This document shows, piece by piece, positions 17,746-28,300 of a stretch of DNA of 64,000 nt. Position 1 is the stretch's first letter, and each line of letters begins with the position of its first letter. The DNA is from a virus, in the IMG/VR virus record IMGVR_UViG_3300023199_000127, positions 116,793 to 180,792 of that record; one strand, written 5' to 3'. Made by a program: the position numbers and the translations under genes. A model generated the notes under the pieces. The model was not told where the DNA came from. It did no database searches and was given only the letters and a program-made list of their open reading frames with translations.

Positions 17746-18176
17746 TACTCGAACAATCTCTTCTCCCCCTCGCGCCAAAAGACACTGTTGGGGTTGTCGC
17801 GATGCTGCATCGAGTGCAGCAGCGCAGCCTGATAGGCTTCAGTGCTAGCGATCTTCTTCACGATCGCATTAGCAACATTGCGACGGGCATTGGTACGCTC
17901 ATCCTCGGGCATGTTGCAGATCAAATCCTGCAGCGCACGCACATCGTAGGTGTACGAGATGAAGTAGTCGAACATCTCATACTGAGCCTTCCCCTTCTTC
18001 TTCTCGGATCGACTAACAGTAAACTGCGTCAGCTTAATGCCATCATTGATCCGGGTGGCGATCTGACTGGGAGTTACCGCTTCACCATTCAAAAGGGTAA
18101 GCGCCTCCTCAGTCTCTCCCTGAGGGGTCTTCGCCGCATCCTTGGTCTTGGTGACCTGCACATCCTCTTCACTCAT
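17745..18176 (-). CDS. hypothetical protein, 143 aa
   Basis: ATG 18176 is preceded by GAGGAAACA. Residues 1-35 are charged and probably disordered, the rest alpha/beta. No motif is recognised. It is coupled to the OB-like gene by TAATG. Confidence 0.65.
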   Translation of the reverse strand: MSEEDVQVTKTKDAAKTPQGETEEALTLLNGEAVTPSQIATRINDGIKLTQFTVSRSEKKKGKAQYEMFDYFISYTYDVRALQDLICNMPEDERTNARRNVANAIVKKIASTEAYQAALLHSMQHRDNPNSVFWREGEKRLFE

Positions 18177-18447
18177 TGTTTCCTCGTTTGTTCTCTTGAA
18201 TCTTGATGAGACGCACGCCTTGGGCAAGCGTCTTTAGCTCAAGAATGAATTTCTTGTCCTCCTCAACCAGAAGAGGAGTCTCGGCCATCATCTGTGCCTC
18301 GTCTACATGGACAGGCAGAATGGTATTGCTTTCAAGCTTCTCTACCTCGCTCCATGAGGGGCAAACTACCAACTCTCGATCGAAGACCTCTTTGCCGGTA
18401 GGCTGACCTCTCTTGCGGCGCCGGATGGCATCGAAGTCCAGTCCCAT
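18169..18447 (-). CDS. hypothetical protein, 92 aa
   Basis: Basic N-terminus (MGLDFDAIRRRKRGQPTGKE) followed by an alpha/beta body. It lies three bases after the acidic-tail protein gene and overlaps the next start by 8 bases. No family is recognised. Confidence 0.6.
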   Translation of the reverse strand: MGLDFDAIRRRKRGQPTGKEVFDRELVVCPSWSEVEKLESNTILPVHVDEAQMMAETPLLVEEDKKFILELKTLAQGVRLIKIQENKRGNNE

Positions 18448-18450
18448 GGC

Positions 18451-19131
18451 TTAGAAGAGTTCGTCGAGATCGTCGCCACCACCAGATCCCTCGTCCTCAG
18501 ACTTGGTCTCCTCGGTGGTCTCCGACTCCTCGTTGAAGGGGGGTTTCTCGGCCGGCTGAGCCTTCGGCTCTTCCTTGCCGGACCCCCCGGTGGACTCCAC
18601 AATGTCGTCCTCCGGCTCGGGAACATCCCCGAAGGCATCCTCGAGCTCGTCACTGCCCCCCTCTTCGCCCTCGTTGTCTTCGGAGGCATCTTCGGACGTC
18701 TCGTCCAAAGTCTCCTCCTGAGGGCTCTCAGAGGCCTTCTCGGGAGTCTCCTCAGTGTCCTCTTCCGGGGACTCCTCGTCTTCGGCAGTCTCCTGCGGAT
18801 CTTCGTCGTCCAGTTCGATATTGGACGTAGCCGCAGCCGGGTTAGCTGGCGGAGAGGCAGCGAAGATGTCGTTGGGATCCTCGTCGACTGGCTTCATCTT
18901 CTCGACGACCTTCAGACGCTTGACGCGTGTGATCTGAACGACAGCGAGAATGTCTCCCTCGGCAGGCTGAATGCGCTTATCGGCGATCAGCTTACGCATC
19001 AGACGCTCGGCTTCCTGGGTGGTGCCACAGGCTTCTTCATTCTTCGAAGCAATCTCAAAGGTGCGCGCCTGGCCCTCGGCAGGCGTCGCGCCATACAGCA
19101 CGTGAAAGGGCTTAGAACTCTTGTTACTCAT
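18451..19131 (-). CDS. protein with long acidic disordered region and LDELF tip
   Basis: 226 aa. A small folded domain (1-85) is followed by about 130 residues dominated by Glu, Asp, Ser, Thr and Pro, clearly disordered. The very end, GGGDDLDELF, resembles both the SSB-like tail and clamp-binding peptides (LxLF type). ATG 19131 follows AGAGGATC. It may be a DNA-mimic or a scaffold recruiting replication proteins; this is inference from composition. Confidence 0.7.
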   Translation of the reverse strand: MSNKSSKPFHVLYGATPAEGQARTFEIASKNEEACGTTQEAERLMRKLIADKRIQPAEGDILAVVQITRVKRLKVVEKMKPVDEDPNDIFAASPPANPAAATSNIELDDEDPQETAEDEESPEEDTEETPEKASESPQEETLDETSEDASEDNEGEEGGSDELEDAFGDVPEPEDDIVESTGGSGKEEPKAQPAEKPPFNEESETTEETKSEDEGSGGGDDLDELF

Positions 19132-19151
19132 GATCCTCTATGTATGGGAAA

Positions 19152-19165
19152 TGCACACATGTGCA
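19152..19165. repeat. short palindrome in intergenic gap
   Basis: TGCACACATGTGCA, a perfect inverted repeat in the 40-base gap between the acidic-tail protein and the uracil-DNA glycosylase. It could be an operator or a small hairpin, or chance. Confidence 0.3.
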
Positions 19166-19171
19166 GAAAAC

Positions 19172-20197
19172 TTACACCAAATTGGGTGTACCACGGGGAG
19201 TGGTAAAGAGACCATCCTCCGCGTACCTAACAATTGCCTCGAAGTCACTCTCCCACGCCGTATATTCTGAGCAGCTTTGGCCGCCACGACGCAGAATGTA
19301 ACTCGGGTGATAGGTGAAGTACACCTTCGGGAATCCCTTGGGTACTCGACGCCGGCTCATGTCCTGCCAACCAAGCTTTGCACCTACTCGAACACGATCA
19401 AGATCCAGGGTGCCATCCTCGATGGCGCTCTTCTCAAAGAACTGTACCCACGCCTCCTTGCCCAGAAGAACAATCACCTTGAGTGTCTTCTGGCCTACGA
19501 GGATCTTGAGCTGCTCACCAAACCTATCACGACACGCCGCCAGCTCCGAGAGCTGCGGCGGGCACACACGGCCAGTCATGGGATCTATAGGACGACAACA
19601 GACAGCGTTCATCAAGTAGCTATCTGTCACTCTATTGATCCCAACCTCATTCAAGATCTTGGTCAGCTCCTCACCAGCAGGGCCTACAAAGGGCCTGCCA
19701 TTCTGGTCCTCATGAAAAGCAGGAGCTTGTCCTACGAAGACATACGTTGGATCAATGGGATTACCCGATCCAAGAACGACCTGGGTTCTATTCTGGGAGA
19801 GTGGACACAGTTGGCATCCACGATACCTTTCCCAAAGGTCAGCCATAGGTCCAATGATGCCAGTTTGTGCTGCACCATAAATGCTCTCTTCAGAAGGACC
19901 AGCATTCATATCAGTACCAGGACCGGATTCATTACTATCTGAAGGCACACTAGTGACTTCAAAAGAACTCGTCACAAAAGTACCGGGAACTCGAATGTCA
20001 TCAGGCCCAAGCATCTCAGTGCCCTGATAAGGATGAAGCACATCAGTCGGCTCGGGCGAGATTTCAACTTCATTCAGAGGAATCATCTCTCTGCGCACCT
20101 CTCCAGTTTCCTTTTGAATAGACTCATCCGCCGCACCATCTCGAAGATAGCGAGCAGATTGGTCTTCCAGGATACGCTCGTACTTATTGTTGCTCAT
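19172..20197 (-). CDS. uracil-DNA glycosylase, family 4/5 (Fe-S type)
   Basis: 341 aa. Catalytic domain from about residue 120: CQLCPLSQNRTQVV (first cluster cysteines), VGQAPAFHEDQNGRPFVGP (motif 1), NAVCCRP, and TYHPSYILR (motif 2). It removes uracil from DNA, protecting the genome against deamination or misincorporation. A 115-residue N-terminal extension without known domains is unusual for family 4 (normally about 200 aa) and may dock to a partner. Confidence 0.88.
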   Translation of the reverse strand: MSNNKYERILEDQSARYLRDGAADESIQKETGEVRREMIPLNEVEISPEPTDVLHPYQGTEMLGPDDIRVPGTFVTSSFEVTSVPSDSNESGPGTDMNAGPSEESIYGAAQTGIIGPMADLWERYRGCQLCPLSQNRTQVVLGSGNPIDPTYVFVGQAPAFHEDQNGRPFVGPAGEELTKILNEVGINRVTDSYLMNAVCCRPIDPMTGRVCPPQLSELAACRDRFGEQLKILVGQKTLKVIVLLGKEAWVQFFEKSAIEDGTLDLDRVRVGAKLGWQDMSRRRVPKGFPKVYFTYHPSYILRRGGQSCSEYTAWESDFEAIVRYAEDGLFTTPRGTPNLV

Positions 20198-20490
20198 GAT
20201 TCAAGGAGGGATAGATCTTTGTACAAGTAAGGCATATAGTTGTCCCAATCAGGTTTCCTAATGTCCTTACGATGAACAAAATTTCCAGACTTATGCGTTG
20301 TTGGGAGGCTACAAGGAGGGTACGATCCGTAGATTCTAATCTGACGAAATGCCATGCTGTTTGTACTCAAAAACAGAACACCAAATTGTCGTATGACTAT
20401 ACGCACACCCTTATTGGGAGTCCAATTAGGTAAACGCATACCCATCTCGTAACAGAGAACCTGAGGATGTTCGCTACAACGTAGAGCCAT
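20194..20490 (-). CDS. hypothetical protein, 98 aa
   Basis: Beta-rich central part (VRIVIRQFGVLFLSTNSM) with two N-terminal Cys and one in the middle. It overlaps the glycosylase start and abuts the glycosyltransferase stop. No family is recognised. Confidence 0.6.
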   Translation of the reverse strand: MALRCSEHPQVLCYEMGMRLPNWTPNKGVRIVIRQFGVLFLSTNSMAFRQIRIYGSYPPCSLPTTHKSGNFVHRKDIRKPDWDNYMPYLYKDLSLLES

Positions 20491-21842
20491 CAGTCGATCA
20501 GTTCCAACTCCTTCAGGGAACCTAGAGCAACACGTGCGCTAGCTTCCCAGCTGTACTTACTGCGCACCCACGATGCGCCACGCTCACCGATACTACGGAA
20601 CTCACCAGGTGCCATGTCCTGAAGCGTCTCCATCTTATCGATCAGGTGAGACACCGAAGGCTGGAACCAGTTACCCTGGTCACCGTGGAAGAAGATGCGA
20701 TCATGCGCAATCTGATCCACGCCTTCGGTCAGGGGCACAAAGATTTCCTCGTTCGGCTCGATGATGGGATTGGAGGTCCCTTCCTCAAGCGGCAGCTCTC
20801 CATTGGGACCACGCTTACAAAGGAACTCCGTGGCTCCAGAGTAGAACGTGGCGATGGTCGGCAGACCACTCGCCATGGCCTCGATGGTGGGCAGACCCCA
20901 ACCCTCGGCATAGAACGGGAAACAAGCAGCATCGCCGGCGCGATAGACGCAGGCGATGTCACGCTTGGACTGCAACCAGGTTGCAATCAGATCGACAACA
21001 TAATTGTCGTTGGCACCGTGCGAGAAACGCACCATGCCCTTTTCCTTGTCGACCGTTGCACTCTTCGTATCGAAGCCAGCGTTCTGCAGGGCCATCGAGA
21101 TAGCCTTCTGCCAGTTACCCTGGGGACGATCGATAAACGGGTTGTAACAGGAGAGCAGGAGACGAACACGATTCGTGTTGTCCTTGTTCTTCTGCGCCAG
21201 CTCGCTGAAAGCAGACAGAAGCAGGTCGGTACCCTTACGCTTCTCGTACTTGCCAACATTCACCCACGTGAAGTCAAAACTGCTGTCCTTCAGCGGACCG
21301 AAGGCCGTAGCATCCAGTCGTGACTCCATCGGGATCGGAGAGTAAACACTAGCGTCCACTCCCTCAGGCCAAAGCAGAATGGGCGGACGATTCAGGTCTT
21401 TGAAAGGACCCTCATAGGCATCAAACATGCGTTCCAGTGCTGCCTTGTGCCACATGGAGACAACAGCCACAGCATCAAGCTGCATGAGCTGGTTCAGCTC
21501 CTCAGTACGAAGCTCGGTACCCTCCCACGTGGTGTAACCAATGCGAAACTTGCCAGCAAATTCAGCAAGCTGATGAGGATGCCAAAGCATGATGCTGACA
21601 TCAGCATCATGACGCATGGTAGCCTGAGCTTCACAAGCCTGACCAAACAGGTTGTCTGCTCCAGTGGGCTGATAGTTCTGCGCGAACTCCTCCCGTGAAA
21701 TAGAGCCGCCCCGAGGGACAACTACACTTTCGACGCCCCGCTGCACAAGCTGCGGGACAAGGGCACGAGCCCAATGGAAGAAGTGGGTACCATAGCCAGT
21801 GCTATTGACCGGACCGAAAAGATTGACGTGCTTTTGACTCAT
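20490..21842 (-). CDS. GT-B glycosyltransferase (GT4-like)
   Basis: 450 aa. Two Rossmann-like halves; the C-terminal half holds FPFYAEGWGLPTIEAMASG, the EX7E donor-binding signature of GT4-type enzymes. An N-terminal MSQKHVNLFGPVNSTGYG nucleotide-sugar loop is typical. It would transfer a sugar to DNA bases, protein or cell-surface glycan; the acceptor is unknown. DNA-base modification would fit a phage avoiding restriction. ATG 21842 overlaps the previous stop (ATGA). Confidence 0.8.
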   Translation of the reverse strand: MSQKHVNLFGPVNSTGYGTHFFHWARALVPQLVQRGVESVVVPRGGSISREEFAQNYQPTGADNLFGQACEAQATMRHDADVSIMLWHPHQLAEFAGKFRIGYTTWEGTELRTEELNQLMQLDAVAVVSMWHKAALERMFDAYEGPFKDLNRPPILLWPEGVDASVYSPIPMESRLDATAFGPLKDSSFDFTWVNVGKYEKRKGTDLLLSAFSELAQKNKDNTNRVRLLLSCYNPFIDRPQGNWQKAISMALQNAGFDTKSATVDKEKGMVRFSHGANDNYVVDLIATWLQSKRDIACVYRAGDAACFPFYAEGWGLPTIEAMASGLPTIATFYSGATEFLCKRGPNGELPLEEGTSNPIIEPNEEIFVPLTEGVDQIAHDRIFFHGDQGNWFQPSVSHLIDKMETLQDMAPGEFRSIGERGASWVRSKYSWEASARVALGSLKELELID

Positions 21843-22258
21843 TGCGTTCCGTAACCAAATTCGAAAGTAGGTCCTCCTGCACACAGGATTTCCAGGTAAC
21901 TAATCTTCATGGGGCGTCCTATGCCCTTGTCTTTGAGCTTGTCGACCATCTCTTGGCCGGCTACGTGGTTAAGTGTATGAACTATCACAAAAGTATGCTC
22001 ACTCACTTTAGTGTGGCCATCGACTATCTGTCGCACTACCTCCATCCCACAGTCTTCGCGTTTCGACGTTACATAAACCTCGCCACCTAGATCGTGGTCC
22101 AGGAAAACAACGTTGAATTTTTTCTCCTGCAGCTCAGCAATAGCTTGCTGAGCAGTCTCCACAAATACCCCACGATGACCTGCACACCACTCTCTAAACA
22201 TAGAGAGACGACGATGATCATCATCAAGGACGAGAATGTCTAGTTTGTATTCCGCCAT
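21839..22258 (-). CDS. receiver-like domain protein of the cyclic-phosphate type (cREC)
   Basis: 139 aa, a single receiver-like fold: ILVLDDDHRR (acidic cluster at residues 9-18), VVFLDHDLGGE (conserved HDLG loop), and a C-terminal strand/helix. The LDHDLG loop instead of a normal phospho-acceptor context is the mark of receiver-like domains proposed to process cyclic phosphates in RNA repair. An RNA ligase and HD-Pnk are encoded at 41-43 kb, consistent with that role. An orthodox signalling receiver is less likely because no kinase or output domain is present. Confidence 0.6.
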   Translation of the reverse strand: MAEYKLDILVLDDDHRRLSMFREWCAGHRGVFVETAQQAIAELQEKKFNVVFLDHDLGGEVYVTSKREDCGMEVVRQIVDGHTKVSEHTFVIVHTLNHVAGQEMVDKLKDKGIGRPMKISYLEILCAGGPTFEFGYGTQ

Positions 22259-22262
22259 GTAG

Positions 22263-22412
22263 TTACCACAAAATGGTGATGGAAACAGCTCGGTTCATAT
22301 GTACTAGAAGAAAAGGATCCTTCAGAGTACCTGCTACCCACATCTCATAGACCCAACGCTCGACGCGGAAAATTTCTCCATTACCGCATCTAATCTCGGC
22401 GTAGTTACTCAT
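22263..22412 (-). CDS. small protein, 49 aa
   Basis: Start ATG 22412 overlaps the preceding TGA (TGATG). The frame MSNYAEIRCGNGEIFRVERW continues to a stop at 22263 and fills the gap exactly. Composition is balanced with a beta-rich look. No family is recognised. Confidence 0.6.
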   Translation of the reverse strand: MSNYAEIRCGNGEIFRVERWVYEMWVAGTLKDPFLLVHMNRAVSITILW

Positions 22413-22963
22413 CACATATACCAGTTCTTATTGTCTCGACGAGCTAGTCCAGGGCACTCGCTCATGGGTTTACAGTTCACTTCCTTCAAGTAGAATGCAC
22501 CGCGCTGTAGTGTCTTCACAATCTCTTCACGAGTGCACCAGCCCACGATGTCCACATCGGGGATATCAAGGGCTGCAAGCACAAAGATCTTTCCCTTGCT
22601 ACGATTGAAGATGCCAGAGGAAACTCTACCGCTAAGCGTGTGACCATAGGAGTAATCTTCTCGAGCTGCACACGTGACAACGTGGAACACGTTGTCATTG
22701 ATCTTCATAAGCTCGTAATCAGGCCACCCACTAGCCCGAGCCTTCTGTTCAATCGGGCACCATGCTTCGTATCCTGCCAGGTCTGTCGCATGATAGTAGT
22801 AGGTGAAAGCACGTGCACACAAGTACCAGGTTTGAAACCACTTTACCAGCTCAGGCTTCTTGGTTTTCGCAGCATAGTGAGCACCAATGTTCTCCGCATC
22901 CTGTAGAAAGGTCTGCGGTAGCGGGAAACGGATCACCGGATCTCGATACACTCGGATGTACAT
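22412..22963 (-). CDS. hypothetical protein, 183 aa
   Basis: ATG 22963 is the first ATG; GGAG lies 17 bases upstream, rather far, so a TTG at 22990 is an alternative. The protein is alpha/beta with many aromatics (WFQTWYLCARAFTYYYHATD) and four dispersed Cys. No family is recognised. It follows the helicase after a 66-base AT-rich gap. Confidence 0.65.
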   Translation of the reverse strand: MYIRVYRDPVIRFPLPQTFLQDAENIGAHYAAKTKKPELVKWFQTWYLCARAFTYYYHATDLAGYEAWCPIEQKARASGWPDYELMKINDNVFHVVTCAAREDYSYGHTLSGRVSSGIFNRSKGKIFVLAALDIPDVDIVGWCTREEIVKTLQRGAFYLKEVNCKPMSECPGLARRDNKNWYM

Positions 22964-23028
22964 TGAGGGTTTGCTATTCTCCAAAACCAAAAATCGACTG
23001 CCTATTTTTTTCAGGAATTTTAGGCCTA

Positions 23029-25368
23029 TTAGCGTTTCGTCCTATGAGATTTACGCTTATACGTAGCCCGATGCTGTCTCCCTACCTTGGAATCGCCATG
23101 GAACTTGTCCCTGATACCATGCAGGGCAAAGTCATGTCCATCCTTAGGCTTCAAGGAGGATTGCTCAGTGAGACAGATAGCAGAGCAGGCTGAGTCATTC
23201 AGCTCAGCCTGCATGGCCTCACTAAGAGCAACGCGGAACTTATACATCTGACCCATCCTCGGGTCGTCCTGACCACTCAGGTTAATGTCAGTCTGAATTG
23301 TCAGTCTGCGATCACGTGCTGCGATCACAGTCACACGCTTCAGCATCTTCTGCATTGCTGCTTTGGTAGCCGGCCTGATGTTCTTGTTCGTGATCGCTCT
23401 GTTGTAGCAATCAGTAAAGAGCTTGTGTACCATCTGCTTGTTGGCATACCGAGTGTTGAACTCAGCATTGATAGCCCGAGCAACCTCCATGTCCTTGGCG
23501 ATACGTTCCCGTGCTTCCTGAATGATCTGAGGATCACGCAGATCCATAAAGGGAATCCATCGCCAGGTACGAGCTGTCTTTACTCTCTCATGGGGGTTGT
23601 TCGGGTTTTTCTTCTTGAGTCTCAGCTCTCTCTTGCCAGCGATCTTGTGCCAATAGAAGGCCCAAGCCAGCTTGTTCCATAGAACAAGCGGGAACTCATT
23701 GGCAGGCACACAGAAGCTGTAGCTCTGGGAGAAGGTGTGCTGGTCGAACCGTGTCTCCTCCTCGCCAGTGAAGGGATCATTCTGCTTTATCCAGCAACTC
23801 GCACAGTACTCATTCAGCCGGCGAATGCAGTCAAGCCTATCCTGATCCAAGGGGACGCCAATATTCCCCTGCCAGAGCGTAGAGAAGATGAGTACACCCT
23901 GTACATCCACCAGCTTAGCTTCGTGCAGTCCTCCTGCCTGAATCTCAGCCAGTTGATCCAGCGTTTCCTGTGCTCTGCGGCGACGTTTCTTACGTTTCTT
24001 CTTCTCTTTCTTCTCGGACTTATAGTCCTCCGCTTCCTCGTCAGTACGAATGTCCATAGCCCATTCATGAGCCAACGTGGCATAATTCGTCACATTGTCA
24101 GTAATGTTGACGAGGTGGAAGGATCCTTTAATCTCCTTCTGGACTACGAGAGAGTCTTCCTCTTCACGGACGACTCGTAGTGTGGTTTCTCGACCATCCT
24201 TGAGGACAAGAGCTCCGCGTTCGCCAACGGCGGGAGCGGAGCTGATCAGGTCCTTAGGGACAGGCTTGAATTTCGAGAGCACACGAGCGCCACGTCCTAC
24301 CATCTGCATCCACAGGCTGCGAGAGATAGTGGGACGGGCCAACATGATAGTGTTCAGACTCTTACAGTCGAAGCCTTCGGTATAGATCATGCAATTGATC
24401 AACACCTTGGACTCTGTGTGAGGACCACTATCCAGCCATTTGATGATGCGTTTGCGCTCTGCTTTATCAGAAGACCCGGAGATCATACGAACATCCAGGT
24501 TAGGGTCCCGCTTCTTGAATGCCTGGACCAGGTCGCGAGCGTGTTGCACATCACAGGCGAAGACCAGTGCTTTACCATACTGGTCCTTCTTGCTGAGATA
24601 CTCGTCTGCAATCGCTAGGTTGCGTCGCGGTGTATTCAACCTAGTCAGTGCCTTGGCAGTGTAGTCGCCACCACGAACATCAAGCTTGCCGATGTTCTCG
24701 CTCGTCCTCATCTCATAGTAGATGGGACGAGCGAGATATCCCTGCCGAACAAGATCGATGAAGCCAATCTGATAGAGGATGTTGCCATCATATGCTAGAG
24801 GCCTCTCATCAAGACGCTCTGGCGTTGCTGTCAGGCCAAGGTTGCGATGGATCAATCCCATCTTCTCAATCTTGCCAACCGTACGAATGTATTCGTTCGT
24901 ATACTTGGCCTCATCCTGATGAGGCATAGCAAAATGATGGCATTCATCGATGACTACAAGCCACGTTCTGCCTGTTGCCTTATGCAGTGCCTTGAGCTGA
25001 GTTGGCAGTTTCTTGCAGGACATGATCATGCCCAGCACAACATCGCCCGTGGCATCCTTGGCTTCACTAATAGCCTCCGACTTATCCGCCAAACGAATCT
25101 TGTCGGCGCACCACGTGGTGAGTCGTTTGCCAGGAGCCACAGTGCGGAATGCTTCTGCGGCTTGCTTGATTAGCTCCTCACGATGTGCAATCCAGAGGAT
25201 ACCAACGTTCATCTTCTTCTGGATTCCAGAGCACAAGAAGCTAGCTGTGAAGGTCTTACCTCCACCAGTAGGGAGAACGACGACGCCCTTAGACAGGCCC
25301 TGCTTGTAGAAGCCATGCACTACAGCTTGTATAGCCTTTGTCTGATAGGGGCGTAGCTTAATCGTCAT
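23029..25368 (-). CDS. SF2 DNA helicase/ATPase (UvsW/Rad25-like)
   Basis: 779 aa. Motif I LPTGGGKTFTA, motif II VIDECHH (DECH box), motif III LTATPERLDER, motif VI QMVGRGARV in residues about 35-380. The RecA-like pair is followed by a lysine-rich stretch (KKEKKKRKKRRRR) and a 300-residue C-terminal region without recognised motifs. Such enzymes remodel branched DNA or unwind R-loops. It overlaps the DnaE stop as ATGA, so polymerase and helicase are co-expressed. Confidence 0.85.
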   Translation of the reverse strand: MTIKLRPYQTKAIQAVVHGFYKQGLSKGVVVLPTGGGKTFTASFLCSGIQKKMNVGILWIAHREELIKQAAEAFRTVAPGKRLTTWCADKIRLADKSEAISEAKDATGDVVLGMIMSCKKLPTQLKALHKATGRTWLVVIDECHHFAMPHQDEAKYTNEYIRTVGKIEKMGLIHRNLGLTATPERLDERPLAYDGNILYQIGFIDLVRQGYLARPIYYEMRTSENIGKLDVRGGDYTAKALTRLNTPRRNLAIADEYLSKKDQYGKALVFACDVQHARDLVQAFKKRDPNLDVRMISGSSDKAERKRIIKWLDSGPHTESKVLINCMIYTEGFDCKSLNTIMLARPTISRSLWMQMVGRGARVLSKFKPVPKDLISSAPAVGERGALVLKDGRETTLRVVREEEDSLVVQKEIKGSFHLVNITDNVTNYATLAHEWAMDIRTDEEAEDYKSEKKEKKKRKKRRRRAQETLDQLAEIQAGGLHEAKLVDVQGVLIFSTLWQGNIGVPLDQDRLDCIRRLNEYCASCWIKQNDPFTGEEETRFDQHTFSQSYSFCVPANEFPLVLWNKLAWAFYWHKIAGKRELRLKKKNPNNPHERVKTARTWRWIPFMDLRDPQIIQEARERIAKDMEVARAINAEFNTRYANKQMVHKLFTDCYNRAITNKNIRPATKAAMQKMLKRVTVIAARDRRLTIQTDINLSGQDDPRMGQMYKFRVALSEAMQAELNDSACSAICLTEQSSLKPKDGHDFALHGIRDKFHGDSKVGRQHRATYKRKSHRTKR

Positions 25369-28300
25369 TCTCTTACCTCGCATCCGATCTTGGTAAGCTC
25401 GTTGCGTATCCTCTTGGTGTTCTGCACCATGCCAATACGCATGGTGATGTAGTGTCTATTCTTGCTGGGCAAAGTTACGAAGAGCGGTACCCGGCCAGGG
25501 TATCGCTTGGATAGGTCAGTCACTTGGCGTGCCATGTCCCAATCCCAAGCGATCACACGTATGCGATGTGTCTCTACATTCTGCCCGGGTTCAACATCTT
25601 CGCGATAACACCCAGCCAGAAGCTCGATCTCCATTGCCTCACGATCTGCCGCTCGCATCTCTCCAGCATCGGTAACGTCTACAGTATCACTAACATCGAA
25701 CAAAGGTACCGTCTTCACCTGCTTCTTTGCTTGCTGCTTATGCGCCTTGTACAGGTCCTTGAGAGCAGTAAGTAGGCCAAGACGAGAACCCCAGTCATCA
25801 CAACACCCAGACTGGATGAGCTTCTCCACATCTACTTGACGTAGGGTGGAGTGGACACGCTTGACTAGGTCAGGCAGATCCTTGAAGGGTCCGCCTGCAT
25901 TGCGGATCTCAACAAGCTTATCTGTAGCTGACTTAAGGCCTGCAATAGAGCGCAGGCCAAAGCGTACATTCTCACCCTCAGGAAGTGCGCCGGCACCACT
26001 CTTATTGATATCCGGAGCTAGTACGAGGATGCTCTGCGTCATGCAGTCACGTACATACTTCTTGACTTGCTTGGAATCCTCGCCATCTACCGTGAGTAGA
26101 GCAGCCATGTACTCCACCGGGTAGTAAGCCTTCAGATAAGCAGTCTGGTATGTCAGCTTGCCATAGCCTGCACTATGTGACTTGTTGAATCCATAGCGAC
26201 CAAAGGTTTCGATCTGATTCCACACCGCATGGGCTAGGTCTTCCGGATGTCCTTGTTCTAGAGCAGCGGGGATGAACTTCTCCTTCTCCTCTGCTACAAG
26301 CTCCGGCTTCTTCTTGGCTGTAGCCTTGCGAATCTTATCAGCCTGTCCATAGGTGTAACCACAGAAGGTCTGAGCAACTGATGTGAGCTGCTCCTGATAC
26401 ACCATGATTCCATAGGTCCAATTGAGAATGGGTTCGAAGCTTTCGTGCGGGTAAGTGATCGGAACACGTCCAAACTTACGCTCGATATACTCCGCCTCCA
26501 TCGTCAGCCCAGTCTCTGGGCTGACGTAGTCCATCGGACCAGGTCGATGGAGCGCAAGGATAGCATAGAGATCCTCGAAGTTGCGAGGAGCTAGTCGTAG
26601 GCATATCCTGCGCATCCCATCAGACTCGATCTGGAAGACGCCTAGCGTTCTTCCAGAACAAACCAGATCATAGATCTTCGGATCATCATAAGACTCGTCC
26701 TTCTCGGCGGGAAATTCATGATGATGTCCCTGGTTGAGCGCGATGTACTCAGTACATAGTCTGATGACATCCAGATAATCGATGACCAGGAAGTCATACT
26801 TCAACAGTCCTATGTCTTCCAGGTCATCCATTGAAACTTGCGTGAATCGCGGTGCATCCCAGTCCTGAGCCTTGCGTTCACGACTACCGACCATCGTTGG
26901 CACATAATCCTGGATGTTCTTGTCGGCAATCACAATGCCAGCAGCGTGACCAGAGATAGCACTTTTGGTCTTGTCAATCGCCTCACAAATATCAAGGAGT
27001 GCATTGCGTTCGTCCGGGTTCACCGAGACGAACGCCTTGAGGTCTTCGTTTTCCTCCCGCAACTCAGTCAGGTCGACTCGAAAGTCTCCCTGATCTTGCG
27101 GGAGCTTCTTGGTGAGCTCATTCAGCTCACCAGACTCGATGCCAAAGACCTCACCAGCCTTCTTGATAGCTGACCTGGTCTTAATGCTCTGGAATGTAGC
27201 AATCGCCGCCACATTGTCACGACCATACTTCTGGCGTACGTAGTCGATGACTTCGTGCCGGCGACTAGGTTCAAAGTCGATGTCCAAGTCAGGCATCGAT
27301 ACTCGCTCCGGGTTCATAAACCTCTCAAAGAGCAGGTTATGTCTGATGGGACAAAGATCTGTGATACCAAGGCAGTAGACCACAATGGATCCACCGCCGG
27401 AACCACGACCAGGTCCTACCAGAATGCCACGTTGGCGAGCCCAGCTGCAAAAGTCAGCGACAACCAAGAAGTACTGCGCTACCCCAATCTTCTTAATGAT
27501 CTCCAACTCATAGCGCACTCGAGACTTGTGCTCCTCAGTAGCTTCGGGGTACCTAGTCTTGAAACCCTCAGCCACGAGCCTGCGAAGCAGAGCATCGTGG
27601 TCTGCATACTGTTTCAGATCGATCTCTGGAAAGCGGAACACACCAGTTTCGAACTCGAAGTCACACATGTCTGCGATGTACTTCGTGTTCGTCAGCAGGT
27701 CATCTCGCTCACCATTTGGTGTCCAGAGCTGCTGCATCTCCTCGAACCCCTTAAGGTACAAGGAAGAAAGACCAGACCGCATGCCGCCTTGTGCCTTGCC
27801 GGATTTTACATCACGAAAAGAGTTGATTTGCAAGAGCACATCGTGGGCGGCATGCTGACTGGCGTCCAAGAAGTGGGCGTCGTTCGTAGCAATCATGGGG
27901 ACCCCAATCGCCTTAGCGATGGTGGTCGCATTATCAATGAACGCCCGCTCCATTAGGACTGCTTCTTCGCCGTGGTGCACACACTCAGGGGACATGTGTG
28001 ACGTGTCCTCCATGGTATGATCCATGACCTCTACGAAGAAACGGTCCGGAAAGATCTCTGCTAGTTTGCCACCAATCTCGATGGCTTTCTGGACATCGAC
28101 ATCCCACTTGACCTGCTCGTAGTTACGCCCCACTCGTCTCTTAAACTCTGGGGCACAAATATGGCGGGCAAGTGGTCCATTAATGCAGGCGGAGCTACAG
28201 ATTACACCCTCGCTATACTGAGCGAGGAGATCCAAGTCCAGACGAGGCTTCCGATAAAAGTACGGCGGCGTCTGCGCAATGGATAGCATGCGAGAGATGT

